Assembly: GCA_016788885.1 (NCBI GenBank)
Contig: JAEURX010000052.1
Location: forward strand, 186,001-250,000
Direction: 5' to 3'
Source: Nitrospira sp.
GTDB taxonomy: Bacteria; Nitrospirota; Nitrospiria; Nitrospirales; Nitrospiraceae
Length of the DNA: 64,000 nucleotides
Made by a program: the position numbers and the translations under genes. The notes below the pieces were generated by a model, which saw nothing but the letters and a program-made list of their open reading frames with translations, had not been told where the DNA came from and made no database searches. Each line of letters begins with the position of its first letter. Positions within the stretch are counted from its first letter, which is position 1. Positions 55,449-64,000 of this stretch are shown piece by piece.

Positions 55449-56644
55449 TAGGGGGTTGGAATGACCGGCATCAGCAGTTGCGACCGCGCGGCGTTATGCA
55501 ACTCGGTGCCGGGATAATAGTATTGCAGAATACTGTTGTAGGAATAGCCGAGTTCAGCCAATTCTTTTGCGCCCCACTGGCACAGCCCCACCGCATGGCC
55601 TGCCCCGTATCCGGCAAAGACCACGTCGGCACCAATTGATTCCACTTCGAACTGGGTACTCGGGATGACCGTGTATCCCGCGGCCTTTCGAAGATCTTCG
55701 CCGCGCAAGATTGTCTCGCCGCCTGAATGGAGAATCCGTAAGCGGGCCACACGCCCGGCCCGACTATAGGCAATCGGGGTAATCGTTGCAATCGTGCCCA
55801 CAGAAAATCCCTGGTGGCGGAGATTGTGCTCCAGCAGATCAATCTTCACACTGGCTTTCCATTGGTAGTAGGGCGACTCCAAATCAAACGGACACTCGAC
55901 TCCTTTTAAATAAGGCAGGTCTTTGTTGGCCCACACATTCACCGCATCCTCGGTGGGGCCGGCGGCGGTGGAGGAGAACGCGGCATAGATCGGCGCCTGC
56001 TGATGGGTCACCACAATCCCCCGCGTCGATTCAACCGCGTCTTCCACCCGGCGATCCACACCGGTTCGTCCACGGTAGACCTGATCGTGAATCGTGGCAA
56101 CGACGTCATAGTCCCTGGAGGCGCTGAGCATCTTGTTGTACAGCGCATAGGTTCGCGCAGCCACCGCCTGGACCTTTAACATTTCCGGATGCCACGCCGA
56201 ACTGACTTCGGCGGGCACCACGCCTTTCACGTACTCTTCCAAGTCAACCTGGTTTGTGATCGCCAGCGCATGCCCCTTCCGCGACACCCGCACCGCCCCA
56301 CTGATCGGCAACGGGGTCCCCGCGCCGCCCCCTCCGTCTTTCCCGATGACCAGGGTCAAGGTGTGCCGAAGGGGGCGAAGCTGGACCTGCCCGCCCGCGA
56401 GACGTCGACCATCGAGATGCAACCCATCTCCCCGGGCAGTGAGATGGATCGGCCCGTGCAGCGTCTTTGCTTCACCGCTCTCGCTAACCAGGGCAAACGC
56501 ACCGTCCGAGCGCACATCGAGGAACGGTGCTTCCTGCGCCAACAGCACCCGAATGGATTCAGCAGAAGCGGGATGGACAGAGACGAAGAGCAGACACACC
56601 ATGCCCACCGCAGCGACGAGCCTCACCAAGCGATGTCGAATCAT
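55448..56644 (-). CDS. SpoIID/LytB-domain protein
   Basis: The product (398 residues from the ATG at 56644) has a signal peptide (LVRLVAAVGMVCLLFVSVHP) and a SpoIID/LytB domain (LEEYVKGVVPAEVSSAWHPE, LKVQAVAARTYAL, FSSTAAGPTEDAVNVW, GYGAGHAVGLCQWGAKELA). SpoIID enzymes are lytic transglycosylases on denuded glycan, and LytB proteins assist septal wall processing. The organism is not suggested to sporulate. The start overlaps the DUF2905 stop (ATGA), so the pair is coupled. Confidence 0.9.
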   Translation of the reverse strand: MIRHRLVRLVAAVGMVCLLFVSVHPASAESIRVLLAQEAPFLDVRSDGAFALVSESGEAKTLHGPIHLTARGDGLHLDGRRLAGGQVQLRPLRHTLTLVIGKDGGGGAGTPLPISGAVRVSRKGHALAITNQVDLEEYVKGVVPAEVSSAWHPEMLKVQAVAARTYALYNKMLSASRDYDVVATIHDQVYRGRTGVDRRVEDAVESTRGIVVTHQQAPIYAAFSSTAAGPTEDAVNVWANKDLPYLKGVECPFDLESPYYQWKASVKIDLLEHNLRHQGFSVGTIATITPIAYSRAGRVARLRILHSGGETILRGEDLRKAAGYTVIPSTQFEVESIGADVVFAGYGAGHAVGLCQWGAKELAELGYSYNSILQYYYPGTELHNAARSQLLMPVIPTP

Positions 56645-56895
56645 CGGCGAAAGAGCCATGAAAGGATGTACACGAGGAGGCTCAGCAGAATGCTGAGCAC
56701 GAGACTGGTCGCGATCGGAACATATAGACTGAATCGCTCTCGCGTGATCGAGAGATCACCGGGTAATCTGCCGACCCACCCAAGCAGTGAACCGAGACCC
56801 GGCCATTTTTCTGTCAGCATCAGTATCGTACCGACTGCCGCGAGGGCCAATCCCACGACGATCAAAAACCGTCCGATCCCGCTCCAGGCATCCAT
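56641..56895 (-). CDS. DUF2905 small membrane protein
   Basis: The 84-residue product has two hydrophobic segments (about 8-26 and 59-80) around WPGLGSLLGWVGRLPGDL. The pattern of a Gly-Arg-Leu-Pro-Gly-Asp loop between two helices is that of DUF2905. Function is unknown. It is coupled to the SpoIID-like gene by a 4-base overlap and lies 3 bases after asd. Confidence 0.88.
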   Translation of the reverse strand: MDAWSGIGRFLIVVGLALAAVGTILMLTEKWPGLGSLLGWVGRLPGDLSITRERFSLYVPIATSLVLSILLSLLVYILSWLFRR

Positions 56896-56898
56896 TAT

Positions 56899-57921
56899 TC
56901 ATTGTATCAAACATTCGGCGATTTGAACGGCGTTGAGGGCAGCGCCCTTCCGCAGGTTGTCACTGACGACCCACAGATTCAACCCGTTGGTGATCGACTC
57001 GTCGACGCGAACCCGCCCCACATAGACCTCATCCTTGCCGGATACGTCAAACGGCATCGGGTAGAGTTTCTTGACTGGATCATCATAGACAATCACCCCG
57101 GGCATCTCAGCGATGGCCGCCCGGGCGTCATTGGCCTGAAGCGGACGCTCAAGTTCCACGTTGATCGCCTCGGAATGACAGCGCAAGACCGGCACACGCA
57201 CCGTGGTCGCCGTGACCCGCAACAACGGCATCTCGAGGATTTTTCTGGTCTCCTGCACGATCTTCACCTCTTCCGAGCAGTCGCCGCCGTCGCCGAACGA
57301 TCCCACCTGAGGGAGGAGGTTGAACGCAATTTGATAGGGATAGACCTGTACTTTTACATCCTGAAAGGAGATCAGTGCCTTTGTCTGGTCCACCAATTCA
57401 TCCATGGCGGCCGATCCAGTGCCGGACACCGACTGAAAGGTGGTGACGACGACGCGTTTGATCCCCGCCACATCGCGAAGCGGCTTCAGCGCCATCACCA
57501 GCGGCGTCGTCGTGCAATTCGGAATAGCCACAATCCCGCGCGTCATGGACCGCAACGCTGCAGCATTGACCTCCGGCACCACGAGCGGGACATTCGGATC
57601 CATCCGGAAAACCGCACTGTCATCGATCACGACCACACCCGCCGCGCCCAAACGTGCACCATACTCACGGCTGATGGCATCGGTGGCGGAAATAAAGACG
57701 ATGTCGACGCCGGCAAAGGATGACGCCTCCGTCAGTTCTTCCACCTTGTACTCTTTCCCCTGACATGTGAGTACCTCGCCGGCTGACCGCTTGGACGAAA
57801 AGAGCCGCAGCGTCTCGATCGGGAAATTGCGTTCTTCCAGAATCTCAAGACTTTCTTTCCCAACCGCTCCGGTCGCCCCCAACACCGCCACCGTATAGGC
57901 CTGTTTCTTCTTCAACATCAT
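56899..57921 (-). CDS. asd: Aspartate-semialdehyde dehydrogenase
   Basis: The 340-residue enzyme reduces aspartyl phosphate for lysine, threonine, methionine and diaminopimelate synthesis. It has the NADPH-binding VAVLGATGAVGKESLEIL and active-site Cys in IPNCTTTPLV. The C-terminal RVDESITNGLNLWVVSDNLR is typical. It lies 7 bases after the NHL-repeat gene and three after its own neighbours' spacing, so it is in an operon from leuA onward. Confidence 0.95.
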   Translation of the reverse strand: MMLKKKQAYTVAVLGATGAVGKESLEILEERNFPIETLRLFSSKRSAGEVLTCQGKEYKVEELTEASSFAGVDIVFISATDAISREYGARLGAAGVVVIDDSAVFRMDPNVPLVVPEVNAAALRSMTRGIVAIPNCTTTPLVMALKPLRDVAGIKRVVVTTFQSVSGTGSAAMDELVDQTKALISFQDVKVQVYPYQIAFNLLPQVGSFGDGGDCSEEVKIVQETRKILEMPLLRVTATTVRVPVLRCHSEAINVELERPLQANDARAAIAEMPGVIVYDDPVKKLYPMPFDVSGKDEVYVGRVRVDESITNGLNLWVVSDNLRKGAALNAVQIAECLIQ

Positions 57922-57928
57922 GCTGTCC

Positions 57929-59146
57929 TTATGCCGATGCCGTCAGAACCCGGATGCGGTGGTTGAACGTATCCGCCACATACACGGTCCCGGACGCATC
58001 GACCGCTACGCCGAATGGATAACTGAGACTGCCTGCCAATGCCTCGCCGCCGTCGCCGCCGTACTGCGCGACACCGGTTCCAGACAAGCGCGTAATCGTC
58101 TTCGCGCGCCCGTCCCATACCCGGATCAAGTGACTGTCAGAATCCGTCATGTACACCCTACCGTCGCCACCGGCTGCAATGGCCGCCGGACGAGAAATGC
58201 TCGCCGAGTGCGGCTCTTCCGGCCCCTGGTATCGATAGGGGCTCCCGTCTCCCGCCACCGTCGTGATCTGACCCGTTGTCGGATCGACCGATCGGATTCG
58301 GCTATTGAAGGTATCCGCGATATACAGCACGCCATCAGCGCCCAACGCGACGCCGCTGGGTCCGGCCAAACTGGCCTCTGTGGCAGGCACCTGATCACCG
58401 CTGTACGCGGCCGTGCCGTCTCCAGCCACGGTGCTGATCACACCGGTGGCCAGATCCACCCGGCGGACGCGATTGTTGCTTTGATCGGCAATGTAGAGCG
58501 ACTCGTCGTTGACGGCTAACCCGGTCGGCTCATTGATCGCGGCCTGAGCCGCCGGCCCACCGTCGCCGGAATAACGCGCCTGCCCGGTCCCGGCCACATG
58601 ACTGATAATGCCCGTCGTGGCATCGACCTTCCTGATCCGATGGTTCATCGTGTCTGCAATATACAGATTGCCCGCACGATCAACGGCTACAGCACTGGGA
58701 AAATTGAGACGGGCACGACGTGCAGGACCGCCATCTCCCGAGTCCTGCTCGACGGTCAATCGCCCACCGGTCACATAGCGGACGGTGCCACTTAAATCCG
58801 TTACCTGGGTATAGGCCTTCGTTTTGTCATCGGAACTATCGGCAAAGGGATCGTCATCCTCTGCGGGCTGCACCACCGTCGGCTCCGGGGGCGGCACCGG
58901 GCCTGCCTTCCCGGCAGGCTCGCTTCCCGCGACGGTCGTGATCAGCCCGGTCCCACGATCAACCCGCCGAACCACGTGATTCTCGGAATCCGCGATGTAC
59001 AGGTTCCCCTGCGCATCTACGCACAACCCCTTCGGCTCATTCAAGGATGCCGCAACAGCGAGCCCACCGTCACCGGCATACCCTGGCTCGCCGTCCCCCG
59101 CCACGGTTTCAATGATGATTCCAGATTGTGCTGCACCCGTTGTCAT
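57929..59146 (-). CDS. NHL-repeat beta-propeller protein
   Basis: The 405-residue protein is made of about six NHL repeats, each with a segment like NLYIADTMNHRIRKVD or VLYIADTFNSRIRSVD after GVALGADG-type turns. The fold is a six-bladed propeller used for protein or ligand binding. A low-complexity, acidic insert is at about 83-110 (PPEPTVVQPAEDDDPFADS). No signal peptide is seen. It is inserted between leuB and asd, 5 and 7 bases apart, and its role with these genes is unknown. Confidence 0.85.
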   Translation of the reverse strand: MTTGAAQSGIIIETVAGDGEPGYAGDGGLAVAASLNEPKGLCVDAQGNLYIADSENHVVRRVDRGTGLITTVAGSEPAGKAGPVPPPEPTVVQPAEDDDPFADSSDDKTKAYTQVTDLSGTVRYVTGGRLTVEQDSGDGGPARRARLNFPSAVAVDRAGNLYIADTMNHRIRKVDATTGIISHVAGTGQARYSGDGGPAAQAAINEPTGLAVNDESLYIADQSNNRVRRVDLATGVISTVAGDGTAAYSGDQVPATEASLAGPSGVALGADGVLYIADTFNSRIRSVDPTTGQITTVAGDGSPYRYQGPEEPHSASISRPAAIAAGGDGRVYMTDSDSHLIRVWDGRAKTITRLSGTGVAQYGGDGGEALAGSLSYPFGVAVDASGTVYVADTFNHRIRVLTASA

Positions 59147-59151
59147 AGAAC

Positions 59152-60228
59152 TTATGCGGGAAGGTTCTGCAGGATGGCATCACCCATTTCCGTGGTTCCG
59201 ACCAACCGCATGCCTTCTGCGTGAATATCTTTGGTGCGGAATCCCAGTTCAAGGGTCTTGACGATTGCCTGCTCAATGGCCGCCGCTTCCTTCTCCAATT
59301 GAAACGCGTACGACAACATCATGGCGGCAGAAGCAATCGTCGCAATCGGGTTGGCAATGTTCTTCCCGGCGATATCCGGCGCACTGCCATGAATCGGCTC
59401 AAAAAGCCCGACCTTGGCGCCGACACTGGCGGAGGGCAGCATACCGATTGATCCGGTCAGCATGGCGGCCTCGTCGCTCAAAATATCACCGAAGATGTTA
59501 TTGCAGAGCAGCACATCGAACTGCCGCGGATTCCGTACCAACTGCATCGCACAGTTGTCGACGTAAATATGGCTCAAGGCCACATCGGGGTAGCCTTTTT
59601 GGACCTCGGTCACCACCCGTCGCCACAGCTCGGACGACTCCAGGACGTTCGCCTTGTCGACCGACATCACCTTCTTGCGACGCTTGCGCGCCGCGTCAAA
59701 CGCCACCACGGCGATCCGGCGAATCTCTTCGGTCGTATAGACTTCGGTATTGATCCCGCGTTCGCCGCCACCAGGCAACGGTTCAATCCCCTTCGGCTTA
59801 CCAAAATAGATGCCGCCGGTGAGTTCACGAATCACCAGCATGTCGATCCCCTCGATGACGTCGCGGCGCAACGTGGAGGCATCAGCCAGCATGGGATACA
59901 GTTTTGCCGGACGCAAATTCGCATACAGCCCCAGTTGCTCTCGCAAGCCGAGCAAGGCCCGCTCGGGGCGAAGGCTATAGTCCAGCCCTTCCCATTTCGG
60001 GCCGCCGACGGCGCCGAGTAACACCGCATCGCTTTGCTTGGCAATCGTGAGGGTCTCTGCCGGAAGGGGCACCCCGACCTTGTCGATGGCGTGGCCTCCC
60101 ACATCGGCCGCCTGAAACTCGAACGTATGCCCATACCGCGCTGCTACGGCCTTCAACACCTTGACCGCTTCCGGAACAATCTCGCGGCCGACTCCATCAC
60201 CAGCTAGGACTGCAATTCTCGCTTTCAC
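59152..60228 (-). CDS. leuB: 3-isopropylmalate dehydrogenase
   Basis: The 358-residue NAD-dependent enzyme of leucine synthesis has [19 protein letters not shown], the substrate-binding [20 protein letters not shown], and the metal-binding end [14 protein letters not shown]. It lies between the cupin gene and the NHL-repeat gene in the leuA group. The isomerase genes leuC and leuD are not in the window. Confidence 0.96.
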   Translation of the reverse strand: MKARIAVLAGDGVGREIVPEAVKVLKAVAARYGHTFEFQAADVGGHAIDKVGVPLPAETLTIAKQSDAVLLGAVGGPKWEGLDYSLRPERALLGLREQLGLYANLRPAKLYPMLADASTLRRDVIEGIDMLVIRELTGGIYFGKPKGIEPLPGGGERGINTEVYTTEEIRRIAVVAFDAARKRRKKVMSVDKANVLESSELWRRVVTEVQKGYPDVALSHIYVDNCAMQLVRNPRQFDVLLCNNIFGDILSDEAAMLTGSIGMLPSASVGAKVGLFEPIHGSAPDIAGKNIANPIATIASAAMMLSYAFQLEKEAAAIEQAIVKTLELGFRTKDIHAEGMRLVGTTEMGDAILQNLPA

Positions 60229-60246
60229 GTCGCGCTCTCCTCTCGG

Positions 60247-60609
60247 CTATTCAACGATCGCCTCGTCCTCCACCTTCCATGCGGGATCGACGAGGCAGAG
60301 AAATTCGATTGCGCTCGTCCCGGTATTCAGCAGAGACTGTTTGGCACCGGGCGGCACGTAGACCACGGATCCGGCCTCCACCGGCATGGACTCCTCATTC
60401 ACCTTCATCACGCCGCGGCCGATGATGAAGTAATACACCTCCGAGGACGTCAACCGATGCCAGAGCGACTGTTTCCCCGGATCGAGCAGTCCATGGGCCA
60501 GGCTATAACCCAATTTCAGGTCGGCCTTGGCCGGGTGCAACAACTCCCGCAACCGCGTATGATCGCCGGCTAAAAATTCAGGGCAGTGCTTCAGATGCGT
60601 GCCGAACAT
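60247..60609 (-). CDS. Cupin-domain protein
   Basis: The 120-residue protein has the double-stranded beta-helix cupin fold with the motif H-x-L-x-S-E-V-Y-Y-F-x2-G (RLTSSEVYYFIIGRGVMKVN) and VYVPPGAKQSLLNTG. Small cupins of this type bind metal and act as isomerases, oxygenases or regulators, and the substrate is unknown. The ATG at 60609 has AAGGA upstream. It lies between leuA and leuB, so a role in the leucine operon is possible but unproven. Confidence 0.8.
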   Translation of the reverse strand: MFGTHLKHCPEFLAGDHTRLRELLHPAKADLKLGYSLAHGLLDPGKQSLWHRLTSSEVYYFIIGRGVMKVNEESMPVEAGSVVYVPPGAKQSLLNTGTSAIEFLCLVDPAWKVEDEAIVE

Positions 60610-60708
60610 ACGGTTCCTTGATGCTGTCTGGTGCACAAGCTGAGGTCGCCCCGTCCGATCGGTACACCCGTACCGACCGAACGGAGGAATCTACCTTGCT
60701 GGTTGGGA

Positions 60709-62256
60709 TCAAATCAAGCTGACCTTCTGAACCCCTTCCGCCTGCTTCGCCGCAAAATAGGCCAACTTGTTGAGCGCATTGAGATAGGCTCTCGCCGCTG
60801 CGGTAATGATGTCCGTATCGGCGCCATGGCCCGACACCGTCCGGCCATCTTCTTCGAGACGCACCGAGACTTCCCCTTGCGCATCTGTCCCGCCGGTGAT
60901 GGCATTCACCCCGAACATCAGCAGTGTGCTTTTCGTCTGGGTCATGGCGGCAATCGTCCGGTAGACCGCATCCACCGGTCCGTCGCCTGTGCCGCTGTGA
61001 GAGACCAGCTTTCCATCGATCTCCAGTTCGACCGTGGCTCTCGGCGTCTTATTCGTTCCGCTTTCGACATGAAACGACTTCAAGACTACGCGCTCGGACA
61101 TCTTGGCCACTTCTTCGGAGATGATGACCTCGAGGTCTTCTTCGTAGATCTCCCGCTTCTGGTCCGCCAACCGCTTAAACCGCTCAAATGCGTGGTTGAC
61201 CTCTTCTTCGCTCAGCTTATAGCCCAACTCCTCCAAGCGTTGACGGAACGCATGGCGTCCGGACAGTTTGCCCATCACCAACTTGACCTGCTCCAACCCG
61301 ACAGACTCCGGTCGCATGATCTCATAGGTGTTCTTATCCTTGAGCAATCCGTCCTGATGGATGCCCGAGGTATGGGCAAACGCATTGGCTCCGACGATAG
61401 CCTTGTTCGGCTGAATGACCATGCCGGTGATCTTGCTCACTAACCGGCTGGTCTTGGCGATTTCCTCCGTCACGACCTTGGTGTCGGCCCCATACCAATC
61501 CTTACGGGTCCGGAGCCCCATCACAATTTCTTCCAGCGAGGTATTGCCGGCTCGTTCGCCGATGCCATTGATGGTGCACTCGACCTGCCCGGCTCCTGCC
61601 ACGACTGCCGCCAGGCTATTCGCCACCGCCATGCCCAAATCGTTATGACAATGAACAGAGATGACCGCCTGGCCGCTGTTCGATACTGTGTCTTTAATTC
61701 GCTTGATGAGGCCGCCGAACTCTTGCGGCACGGCATACCCCACCGTATCGGGAATATTGATCGTTCCGGCACCCGCCGCAATCACCGCCTCGATCACTTC
61801 ACAGAGATAGGCTGGATCAGACCGGCTGGCGTCCATGGGAGAAAACTCGACGTCATCCACGTAGGTGCGCGCCAATTGCACCATTTCCACCGCCCGCTTT
61901 TTTGCCTCCTCACGCGTCATGCGGAACTGATGCTTCAAATGGATATCCGACGTGGAGAGAAAGGTATGGATACGGACCTTGGGCGCTCCTTTCAAGGCTT
62001 CCGAGGCTCGTGTAATGTCTTCCGGACGAGCCCGCGCAAGGCTGCAGACCACCGGCCCCTCGACCTCCAAGGCGATCCGCCGCACCGCCTCGAAGTCTCC
62101 CGGCGAACTATACGCAAACCCAGCCTCGATGATATCCACGCCGAGGCGCGCCAGCTGCTTGGCGATCATAAGCTTCTCTTCGACGTTCATGCTCGCCCCC
62201 GGCGATTGCTCGCCGTCCCGTAACGTCGTATCGAATATTCTGATCATCCGCGTCAT
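60709..62256 (-). CDS. leuA: 2-isopropylmalate synthase
   Basis: The 515-residue enzyme condenses acetyl-CoA with 2-oxoisovalerate, the first step of leucine synthesis. It has [19 protein letters not shown], the metal-binding [12 protein letters not shown], the linker, and the C-terminal leucine-binding regulatory domain ([37 protein letters not shown]). AGGAGGAGG lies upstream of the ATG. A T-box leader precedes it by 150 bases, so uncharged tRNA-Leu should raise its transcription. Confidence 0.97.
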   Translation of the reverse strand: MTRMIRIFDTTLRDGEQSPGASMNVEEKLMIAKQLARLGVDIIEAGFAYSSPGDFEAVRRIALEVEGPVVCSLARARPEDITRASEALKGAPKVRIHTFLSTSDIHLKHQFRMTREEAKKRAVEMVQLARTYVDDVEFSPMDASRSDPAYLCEVIEAVIAAGAGTINIPDTVGYAVPQEFGGLIKRIKDTVSNSGQAVISVHCHNDLGMAVANSLAAVVAGAGQVECTINGIGERAGNTSLEEIVMGLRTRKDWYGADTKVVTEEIAKTSRLVSKITGMVIQPNKAIVGANAFAHTSGIHQDGLLKDKNTYEIMRPESVGLEQVKLVMGKLSGRHAFRQRLEELGYKLSEEEVNHAFERFKRLADQKREIYEEDLEVIISEEVAKMSERVVLKSFHVESGTNKTPRATVELEIDGKLVSHSGTGDGPVDAVYRTIAAMTQTKSTLLMFGVNAITGGTDAQGEVSVRLEEDGRTVSGHGADTDIITAAARAYLNALNKLAYFAAKQAEGVQKVSLI

Positions 62257-62279
62257 GGCCTACCTCCTCCTAAGCTCCA

Positions 62280-62401
62280 GCATGCTCAAGCGGGTGTTCC
62301 AACACGGCCGCAGGCGAAGAAAACACCGGCGGCGTACCCTCTCGGGTACGTTGAGGATGTTTTCGAGCCGAGAACAACATTGGAAACCTGTTTCAGCATG
62401 C
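62280..62401 (+). repeat. Palindromic intergenic repeat, copy D
   Basis: The ends GCATGCTCAAGCGGGTG and CCTGTTTCAGCATGC are inverted, and GTGTTCCAAC pairs in part with the right arm. The core reads GGCCGCAGG, then GGCGGCGTACCCTC, TCGGGTACGTTGAGG and GAGCCGAGAAC, with the GTACCC-N4-GGGTAC palindrome intact. It lies between the T-box terminator and leuA on the opposite strand, so it becomes part of the leuA leader transcript. Confidence 0.85.
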
Positions 62402-62407
62402 GAACAA

Positions 62408-62665
62408 TAAAAAAAGCCTCCGCCCCGGGACAGGGACGAAGGCCTTGCGAGCTTCGTGGTACCACCCTGATTCAGCGTCGGATGAAGAGCATCTTCACCC
62501 GGCACCCTCATTGAATCCGTGACGCGGATCATTCGGGACTTATTACCACCCCGTCGTCGAGGCTTCACAAGTCCGGCTCGGAGGCGAGTTCAGGAGGCTA
62601 CCGGCTGGTTCGCACCGTCCACCAGCTCTCTCAGTTCGGTTGCTTCTCCCTACTACTCCTCGTCA
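62408..62665 (-). promoter_or_regulatory. T-box leader (Leu type) with terminator, upstream of leuA
   Basis: On the minus strand the leader contains the T-box GGTGGTACCACG (62455-62466), a stem I with AGAGAGCTGGTGGACGGTG and CGAACCAGCCGG, and a specifier-loop-like TGAACTCGCC whose CTC (62586-62588) would read a Leu codon. A terminator stem follows: GCCTTCGTCCC pairs with GGGGCGGAGGC and is followed by a long T-run (62408-62444 region). The antiterminator would form with the T-box when uncharged tRNA-Leu binds. The specifier assignment is tentative. Confidence 0.85.
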
Positions 62666-62674
62666 GCGCCCAGA

Positions 62675-63475
62675 CTACTCTCTCGAATCTAATACCGGCC
62701 CATCGACTTTCGTCACCGGTTTCCCAGCGCCTTTAGCAACGACCGTCCACAGGCGTGCGAGCGGCCCCGACACAGCATAGCCGCTGAACGCTACGAACAG
62801 CATAGCCTGAGGCCAGGCGACAATCAACATCAAGGCCAAAATGCCCCACACCAGATACGTAAAGTGATCGCCCTTCTTGAATTTCAGGTCCTTGAAGCTG
62901 CGATACTTGATCGTGCTGACCATCAAAAACGCCAAGGCAAACGTAATCACCAAAATGAGCAGCGGTTTGACTTCCGCACCAAGCTGGGTGATGTGCAAAT
63001 CGAAAATCACCAGCGAGGCGATCACCCCGGCGGCCGCCGGAATGGCCAGGCCCGTGAAGTATTTGCTGTCGGACGTACTCACCGTGGCGTTGAAGCGAGC
63101 GAGCCGGACGGCACCCATGGCCACGTAGGCGAACATCACCGCCACACCAAACATGCCCTGTCCGCTCAGCGCGTAGGAATAGATCAACACACCGGGCGCC
63201 ACACCAAACGACACCACATCGGACAGCGAGTCGTACTCAATACCAAACTGCCCGGTACTATTCGTCAGGCGCGCCAGCTTTCCGTCCAGCATGTCGAAGA
63301 TCATGCCCACCAGGATAGCAATGGCGGCCGACAGATGCTGTCCGTTGAACACCGACAGGATCGCAAACACGCCACAAAAGAGGTTCCCGGTGGTACAAAG
63401 ATTGGGAATCAGGTACATGGCCTGCCGCTTCCGGTTCCCCTTCGCAAATGGAGGTTTCATGGTCGGTGATTTCAT
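62675..63475 (-). CDS. pssA: CDP-diacylglycerol-serine O-phosphatidyltransferase
   Basis: The 266-residue membrane enzyme has the CDP-alcohol phosphotransferase motif D-G-x2-A-R-x8-G-x3-D-x3-D (DMLDGKLARLTNSTGQFG, then YDSLSD) and about six hydrophobic segments. It makes phosphatidylserine for phosphatidylethanolamine. It overlaps the psd gene by 4 bases, so the two consecutive enzymes are coupled. The T-box leader of leuA begins about 10 bases after its stop. Confidence 0.93.
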   Translation of the reverse strand: MKSPTMKPPFAKGNRKRQAMYLIPNLCTTGNLFCGVFAILSVFNGQHLSAAIAILVGMIFDMLDGKLARLTNSTGQFGIEYDSLSDVVSFGVAPGVLIYSYALSGQGMFGVAVMFAYVAMGAVRLARFNATVSTSDSKYFTGLAIPAAAGVIASLVIFDLHITQLGAEVKPLLILVITFALAFLMVSTIKYRSFKDLKFKKGDHFTYLVWGILALMLIVAWPQAMLFVAFSGYAVSGPLARLWTVVAKGAGKPVTKVDGPVLDSRE

Positions 63476-64000
63476 CGGAGTTCCCCCATGATGGTTTGGC
63501 CCCCTTTGACCCGCTCGCCTATCGACACACAGATCTTGGAACCCAGCGGAAGGAACGTGTCCATCCGCGAACCAAACCGGATCAGTCCGAATCGTTCCCC
63601 ACGCTGCACGCGATCACCCTGCCCAACCCAGCAGACGATCCGGCGGGCGATCAACCCGGCGACTTGTACGCAGAGAACCTTCGCGCCGGATTCGGTCTTC
63701 AGCATCACGGCATTCTGTTCATTCCGGAGCGTCGCCTCCGGCTTACTCGCCACCAGAAACTGCCCGGGCTGATAACTCACCCCTTCTACGGTTCCGGCGC
63801 AGGGCATCCGGTTCACATGCACGTCAAACACGTTCAGAAACACCGTCACCCGGATGCTTTTTTCCTTCAGATACCGTGGCTCGAACTCTTCCTCAATCGC
63901 AATGACCTTGCCGTCTCCCGACGAGACCACCACGTTGGGTTGCTGCGGGATGGTGCGGCTGGGGTTCCGAAAGAACCACCCGGTAAACAGCAGGAACCCA
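63472..64000 (-). CDS. psd: Phosphatidylserine decarboxylase, 5' end outside window
   Basis: The gene runs off the right end; the visible 175 residues start within FLLFTGWFFRNPSRTIPQQP. This is the short, archaeal-like type of decarboxylase. It has PNVVVSSGDGKVIAIEEEFE, VFLNVFDVHVNRMPCAGTV and the self-cleavage site GLIRFGSRMDTFLP, where the Gly-Ser bond yields the pyruvoyl group. It forms phosphatidylethanolamine from the product of PssA, encoded immediately after with a 4-base overlap. Confidence 0.93.
   Translation of the reverse strand, partial: GFLLFTGWFFRNPSRTIPQQPNVVVSSGDGKVIAIEEEFEPRYLKEKSIRVTVFLNVFDVHVNRMPCAGTVEGVSYQPGQFLVASKPEATLRNEQNAVMLKTESGAKVLCVQVAGLIARRIVCWVGQGDRVQRGERFGLIRFGSRMDTFLPLGSKICVSIGERVKGGQTIMGELR

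Overview
The window reads as chromosomal DNA of a Gram-negative, GC-rich, environmental bacterium. A Nitrospira-type (Nitrospirota) genome is my best guess. The grounds are the density of two-component genes, the thiC plus Thi4-type thiazole synthase cluster, the order psd-pssA-leuA-leuB-asd, and many lipoproteins. This assignment is inference from gene content; no rRNA or tRNA gene is visible to settle it.

Layout. (1) 1-747: the 3' end of a DUF262/HNH (GmrSD-like) gene. (2) 0.9-2.3 kb: a periplasmic haem-c DUF3365 protein and a DUF3617 protein. (3) 2.36-7.6 kb: a TPP riboswitch with terminator, then thiC, a Thi4-type thiazole synthase, a TPR protein, a pseudo-receiver and ygfZ, separated by copies of a palindromic repeat. 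(4) 7.8-19.3 kb: small hypothetical genes and a signalling locus. The locus has a nine-module hybrid histidine kinase, an NtrC-type sigma-54 regulator, and two paralogous two-gene operons (an 81-residue protein plus a stand-alone LuxR helix-turn-helix). Each operon is preceded by a sigma-54-like -24/-12 element. A sugar oxidoreductase next to a decayed Wzt-type ABC ATPase follows. (5) 19.5-27.6 kb: a NarL-type two-component pair, a DMT exporter, an O-methyltransferase, an M32 carboxypeptidase, further response regulators and a possible Panacea-domain protein. (6) 27.7-42.1 kb: an iron block with Fur, FbpABC, ExbB-ExbD-TonB, ApbE, a lipoprotein, a Com-like zinc ribbon, a porin, a lipoprotein, an FMN-binding protein with an ApbE target motif, a His-bearing membrane protein, HD-GYP, AraC and two complementary bacterioferritin subunits. 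(7) 42.2-64 kb: housekeeping genes, namely topA, dprA, rng, rodA, mrdA, mreD, mreC, mreB, queA, spoIID-like, asd, leuB, leuA under a T-box leader, pssA and psd, which runs off the right end.

How parts work together. Fur (27.7 kb) probably controls the porin operon: a Fur-box match (15 of 19 positions) overlaps its promoter. That operon and the divergent apbE look like an envelope iron-uptake or flavin-redox unit that supplements FbpABC, with the bacterioferritin pair as the iron store. The hybrid kinase and NtrC-type regulator probably switch on the two duplicated small operons through sigma-54. Thiamine genes are controlled by TPP and leucine synthesis by uncharged tRNA-Leu; both controls are leader RNAs with intrinsic terminators.

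A dispersed palindromic element (four copies) sits after thiC, thi4 and ygfZ and between the T-box and leuA.
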